Shown: positions 60,999-64,000 of the stretch, one piece after another | Layout of the letters: the number at the start of each line of letters is the position of its first letter | How positions within the stretch are numbered: the first letter of the stretch is position 1 | Assembly: GCA_963811265.1 (NCBI GenBank) | Contig: CAWEQS010000025.1 | Coordinates: 124,001-188,000 of the forward strand | Direction: 5' to 3' | Origin: JAOUJD01 sp963811265 | GTDB lineage: Bacteria > Pseudomonadota > Gammaproteobacteria > Burkholderiales > Burkholderiaceae_F | DNA: 64,000 nt | Made by a program: the position numbers and the translations under genes | The notes under the pieces: model-generated | Seen by the model: only the letters and a program-made list of their open reading frames with translations | Told to the model about the DNA's origin: nothing | Databases searched by the model: none

Positions 60999-63384
60999 AT
61001 GGACATCGGCCACCAACTGGCGCGCAGCCAGGACATTTCCACGAAGGTTTCGCTGGTCTTCCGCAAGCGCGCCGAGGTGGCGCAGCGCAACCTGAACGAT
61101 GCGATGAGGAAGGCGTACGAGGAGAGCGGCGTCGGGCACGTGAAGCCGGACCTGCAGTCCGCGACCCACGCCTGGACCGACTGGGTCTCGTACGCGGTCG
61201 ACGCGGCGCAGCGCTCGGTGCTCTTCCTCGACACGATGCGCCAGCGCGGCAACAACTACCTGCAGCACGTCGCTGAAGGCCAGCCGCCGCTGCTGCACTT
61301 CGACTACGAGACCGTGATGGACGGGCGCAAGCTGGCGCGCCCTGTCAACTACGCGCTGCTGAAGATCACGCCGCCGCGAAGGCGTGACCATCGATCCGAA
61401 GCGGCGTCCCTACGTGATCATCGACCCGCGCGCCGGCCACGGCCCGGGCATCGGCGGCTTCAAGGACGACTCGCAGGTGGGCGTCGCGCTGCGCGAGGGC
61501 CACCCGGTCTACTTCGTGATCTTCTTCCGCGACCCCGAGCCCGGCCAGACGCTGATCGATGTCTGCGAAGCCGAGAAGCAGTTCGTGCGCAAGGTGCGCG
61601 AACTGCACCCGGACAGCCCCAAGCCCGCGATCATCGGCAACTGCCAGGGCGGCTGGGCCGCGATGATGCTGGCCGCGGCCGACCCGGACGACACCGGACC
61701 GATCGTGATCAACGGCGCGCCGATGTCGTACTGGGGCGGCGCGTGGCAGGAGGGCGCGGGCGACAACCCGATGCGCTATGCCGGCGGCAACCTCGGCGGC
61801 ACCTGGCTCTCGTCGATGACGGCCGACCAGGGCAACGGAGTGTTCGACGGCGCCTACCTCGTCGAGAACTTCGAGAACCTGAACCCGGCCAACACCTTCT
61901 GGGACAAGTACTACAACCTGTACGCCAACGTCGACACCGAGCCCCCGCGCTTCCTGGAATTCGAGCGCTGGTGGGGCGGCTTCTTCCTGATGAACCGGGA
62001 AGAGATCGAGTGGATCACCCAGAACCTGTTCGTCGGCAACAAGCTGTGGACGGGCGAGACGAAGATGAAGGGCGGCAAGGCCTTCGACCTGCGGGACATC
62101 AAGGCGCCGATCATCCTGTTCGCGTCGATGGGCGACAACATCACGCCGCCGCAGCAGGCGTTCAACTGGGTCGCGGACGTCTACGGCTCGACCGACGAGA
62201 TCAAGGCCCGCGGCCAGGTCATCGTCGGCCTGCTGCACGAGGACATCGGCCACCTCGGCATCTTCGTGTCCGGCAAGGTCGCGAAGAAGGAACACGCGCA
62301 GATCGTGTCGGTGCTGAAGTCGATCGAGGCGCTCACGCCCGGGCTGTACGCGATGGCCATCAAGGAACACGTCGGGCGCGGCGGCAAGACGGAGTACGAG
62401 GTCGAGTTCACGGAGCGGTCGCTCGAGGAGCTCGCGGCCCACGCCAACCGCTTCGGGCGCGTCGACGAAAAGCCGTTCGAGGCCGTCGCCGCCATCTCGG
62501 ACTTCAACCAGCGCGCCTACGAACTGTTCATGCAGCCGTTCGTCCAGGCCACCTCGAACGAGTTCACGGCGAAGCTGCGTCGCCAGTTCCATCCGCTGCG
62601 CTGGCAGCGCTGGATGCTGTCGGACCTCAACCCCTGGCTGGGCTGGGTCGCACCGGCCGCCGAAATGGTGCGCGCGCAGCGCCGGCCGGCGGGCAAGGAC
62701 AGCGCGGCGGTGAAGCTCGAGAAGGTCGCAGCCGCCGCCATCAGCGCCTCGCTCGAGTACTACCGCGCGATGCGCGATGCGAGCAGCGAAGCGCAGTTCT
62801 TCCAGACCTACGGCAACGTGTTCTCGCTCTACATCGCCGACAAGGCGGAGGCAGAAGCCACGGCGGCGCCGGTGGCCGAGGGCCGCGACCTCCCGTTCGT
62901 GAAGGAGGCGCTCGCGTCGATTGCCGAGGGCGGCTATCCCGAGGCCCTGGCGCGCGTCGCCTGCCTGCTCGCGCGCAAGGGCGAGCCGCTGATGCTTTCC
63001 AGGCTGCAGATGAGGCATCAGCTGATCAAGGAATACGGCGACCTGCTGCCGAAGATGACGCCGGACGAGTGGCGTCGGGTCCGGGGCGAGCAGGAAATCA
63101 TCGTGCGCTACGAGCCCGAACGCGCGCTCGCGACGTTGCCCGAGCTGCTGAAGACGCCCGGCGACAGGGAACGGCTGGCGACGCTGGCGCGCGCGCTGAT
63201 GGGCGACGAACGCGTGCAGCGTCGTTCCGAGGAGCAACTGGAGATGATCGACAGGATCGGCACCACGCTGAAAGGCAAGCGCGCAAAGCGGCGGGCCGGT
63301 GGCGAGGAAAGTGAAGGCGCGCGCGTCCGCGCCGGCCGCGCGCAAGACCGCAGCCAGGCGCAGGGCGCGCAAGTGAGTCCATGA
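60999..63384 (+). CDS. DUF3141 protein, PHA-synthase-like alpha/beta hydrolase, one frame break
   Basis: About 794 aa after repair. The hydrolase core has IIDPRAGHGPGIGGFKDDSQ, a PhaC-type lipase box GNCQGGW with Cys as nucleophile, a catalytic-type Asp in SMGDNITPPQQAF, and a catalytic-type His in LHEDIGHLGIFVSG. The remaining 300 residues are helical. The frame breaks at ccgccgcgaagg (61374-61378); removing one G gives ITPPEGVTIDPKRRPYVIID. At the C-terminus a second reading (63300-63376) ends in a Lys/Ala/Arg-rich tail and may be the true end. It directly precedes a phosphate acetyltransferase, which suggests a role in acyl-CoA or polyhydroxyalkanoate metabolism. Confidence 0.87.
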
Positions 63385-64000
63385 TGAGTCAACGAGCACA
63401 CGAGAAGTACCAGCGCCTGATCGACTTCTGCCAGGCGCTGCCGCCGACACCGACGGCGGTGGCCCACCCTTGCGACGAAAGCTCGCTGCAGGGCGCGGTC
63501 GACGCCGCCAAGCTGGGCCTGATCGCGCCGATCCTCGTCGGCCCGAAGGACAAGATCGAAGCGGTGGCGAAGAAGTGCGGCATCGACATCAGCCCGTATC
63601 CGATCGTCGACGCGGAGTACAGCCAGGACTCGGCCGCGAAAGCGGTCGCGCTCGTCCGCGCCGGCAAGGCCGAGGCGCTGATGAAGGGGAGCCTGCACAC
63701 CGACGAACTGATGGCGGAGGTCGTCAAGCGCGACACCGGACTGCGCACCGCGCGTCGCGTCAGCCACTGCTTCGTGATGGACGTGCCCTCCTACGCGGAG
63801 ACGCTGATCGTCACCGATGCCGCGGTGAACATCGCGCCGACGATGGAGGACAAGGTCGACATCATCCAGAACGCCATCGATCTCGGGCACGCGCTGCGCT
63901 TCCCGGAGGTCCGGGTGGCGATCCTGTCCGCGATGGAAACCGTCAATCCGAAAGTGCCGTCGACCGTCGAGGCCGGCGCGCTCTGCAAGATGGCCGACCG
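63381..64000 (+). CDS. pta: Phosphate acetyl/butyryltransferase (partial, runs off window end)
   Basis: The reading frame is open from ATG at 63381 (or 63384) to the window end: MSQRAHEKYQRLIDFCQALP, GAVDAAKLGLIAPILVGPKD, GKAEALMKGSLHTDELM, then VSHCFVMDVPSYAETLIVTD and VAILSAMETVNPKVPSTVEA. This is the PTA_PTB domain that interconverts acyl-CoA and acyl-phosphate. No MaoC/hydratase domain precedes it, so it is the short single-domain form of about 310 aa. Its start overlaps the DUF3141 stop. An acetate kinase gene commonly follows in such clusters and would lie just outside the window. Confidence 0.9.
   Translation, partial: MMSQRAHEKYQRLIDFCQALPPTPTAVAHPCDESSLQGAVDAAKLGLIAPILVGPKDKIEAVAKKCGIDISPYPIVDAEYSQDSAAKAVALVRAGKAEALMKGSLHTDELMAEVVKRDTGLRTARRVSHCFVMDVPSYAETLIVTDAAVNIAPTMEDKVDIIQNAIDLGHALRFPEVRVAILSAMETVNPKVPSTVEAGALCKMAD

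Overview
The window is a high-GC (roughly two-thirds G+C) chromosomal segment of a betaproteobacterium, most likely Burkholderiales. The evidence is the gene order coq7 / OsmC / rplM-rpsI / bactofilin / erpA / anmK / M23 peptidase / tyrS, the two general porins ending in Phe, the Bug-type (TctC) binding protein, and a Dpp-type transporter. It is ordinary chromosome: no phage, insertion sequence, CRISPR array, tRNA or integrase was seen.

Layout. 1-1.8 kb: 3' half of 23S rRNA, 5S rRNA and the rrn terminator. 1.9-8 kb: nikR, a 64-aa ORF divergent from a LysR regulator, a penicillin-acylase-family hydrolase, an NAD(P)-binding oxidoreductase and a DUF3047 lipoprotein. 8-18.6 kb: peptide-uptake region, with a free-standing family-5 solute-binding protein, the exported repair pair msrA/msrB, then an operon of permease, M20 amidohydrolase, second binding protein, second permease, lipoprotein, 55-aa secreted peptide and two ATPases. 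18.6-33.6 kb: aldose-dehydrogenase-like protein, PPK2, RetSat-like oxidoreductase, DUF2891, a TPR O-GlcNAc-transferase-like protein, a double-length UvrA, a lipoprotein and a CoA-transferase. 33.6-44.8 kb: M20 amidohydrolase and ArgE-like deacetylase, separated by a perfect 54-bp palindrome. The deacetylase overlaps a molybdopterin oxidoreductase. Then come an adenylate-forming ligase, a metallopeptidase, fadD and small unknown proteins. 44.8-52 kb: nucleotidyltransferase remnant, Bug protein, glpK-glpD and two porins. 52-64 kb: coq7, OsmC, a candidate sRNA, rplM-rpsI, DUF6776, bactofilin, erpA, anmK, M23 peptidase, tyrS, a DUF3141 PHA-synthase-like protein and the start of a phosphate acetyltransferase.

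Functional themes. Uptake and use of peptides or amidated amino acids: Dpp-type ABC system, two M20 amidohydrolases, penicillin acylase, ArgE-like deacetylase. Lipid and glycerol use: fadD, glpKD, CoA-transferase, DUF3141-Pta. Cell envelope: porins, bactofilin, M23 peptidase, anmK.

Caution for the reader. At least sixteen otherwise intact genes contain single-base frame breaks, including the normally essential rplM. One binding-protein gene (13227-14847) contains a dozen or more. When the breaks are repaired the proteins regain normal family length with no other decay, so most are probably consensus errors in the assembly rather than real pseudogenes. Coordinates of such genes are given for the whole repaired gene.
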